Source: Solitalea koreensis (GTDB lineage Bacteria > Bacteroidota > Bacteroidia > Sphingobacteriales > Sphingobacteriaceae). Taken from it: 64,000 bases of DNA. The DNA lies in assembly GCF_900182575.1 (NCBI RefSeq), contig NZ_FXSZ01000007.1, positions 94,682 to 158,681 of the forward strand, in the 5' to 3' direction. Shown one piece after another: positions 63,911 to 64,000 of this stretch; position 1 is the first letter of the stretch; each line of letters starts with the position of its first letter. Below the pieces are notes generated by a model that was not told the origin of the DNA, did not search any database, and worked only from the letters and a program-made list of their open reading frames with translations. The translations under genes were made by a program, and so were the position numbers.

Positions 63911-64000
63911 TCTTCCCCTAACTAGCTACATCCAAAACTAAATAATTCCCGTTGTATTTATTGTTATTATCCTGTTGTAATGTGGGAAACTGGCCGATGC
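63911..64000. other. gene-free right edge
   Basis: I see no gene or clear structure in the last 90 bases. The other end of the island is not in the window: no second copy of the 18-bp tRNA remnant is found. Confidence 0.5.

Overview
The window comes from a member of the Bacteroidota, most likely a Sphingobacteriaceae-type soil or plant-associated bacterium. The evidence is three SusC/SusD pairs, two FecR anti-sigma factors, an ECF sigma factor, a thioredoxin of the DUF4369-TlpA type, and REP-like repeats typical of that phylum. No rRNA gene, complete tRNA gene or CRISPR array is visible.

Region 1 (1-27 kb) is a glycan-utilisation locus on the plus strand. FecR (45) is followed by SusC/SusD (1325, 4832), an unassigned six-hairpin-like secreted protein (6862), a second SusC/SusD pair (10111, 13245), a GH38-like secreted protein (15453), a GH3 beta-xylosidase-like enzyme (18620), a secreted endonuclease/exonuclease/phosphatase-fold protein (21323), xylulokinase (22168), xylose isomerase (23667) and a sodium/sugar symporter (25115). 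The logic is outer-membrane capture, periplasmic trimming to xylose, uptake, then xylose to xylulose to xylulose-5-phosphate. The intergenic regions hold a 181-bp tandem repeat, hairpins and terminators, and a shared 25-nt element before the two hydrolase genes.

Region 2 (27-39.9 kb) starts with a gene-free kilobase holding two related, probably minus-strand, structured units that may be small RNAs. An M28 peptidase and a small reverse-strand gene follow. Next is a complete ECF sigma, FecR, SusC, SusD, TlpA locus (30642-39195), bracketed by two inverted relics of the same transposase 3' end.

Region 3 (40-46 kb) carries a DUF2254 membrane protein, a ribosome-hibernation-like protein, a small conserved protein, a copper-type P1B ATPase, and two small membrane proteins with coiled coils.

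Region 4 (46.1 kb to the end) is an AT-rich genomic island. It opens with an 18-bp tRNA 3'-end remnant (46176-46193), a likely attachment core, followed by a tyrosine integrase, an unknown protein with a repeated motif, an excisionase-like helix-turn-helix protein and a Toprim/RecA-like primase-ATPase. The tail of the primase-ATPase gene plus a GTCCC hairpin recurs at 52.8 and 61.6 kb, and the hairpin alone near 51.1 kb. These copies lie among wreckage that includes an imperfect inverted duplication and a type IIG restriction enzyme fragment. The intact cargo (53.8-61.4 kb) consists of envelope proteins: a transglutaminase-like protein with a discoidin-like tail, secreted proteins, two lipoproteins with JAMM-like metalloprotease motifs, and an O-antigen-ligase-like polytopic protein with a TPR-like tail. 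A perfect 1009-bp tandem duplication and an IS3-family insertion that beheads a thioredoxin-like lipoprotein gene complete the island. The cargo plus its repeat-bounded arrangement is the best candidate here for an undescribed system.
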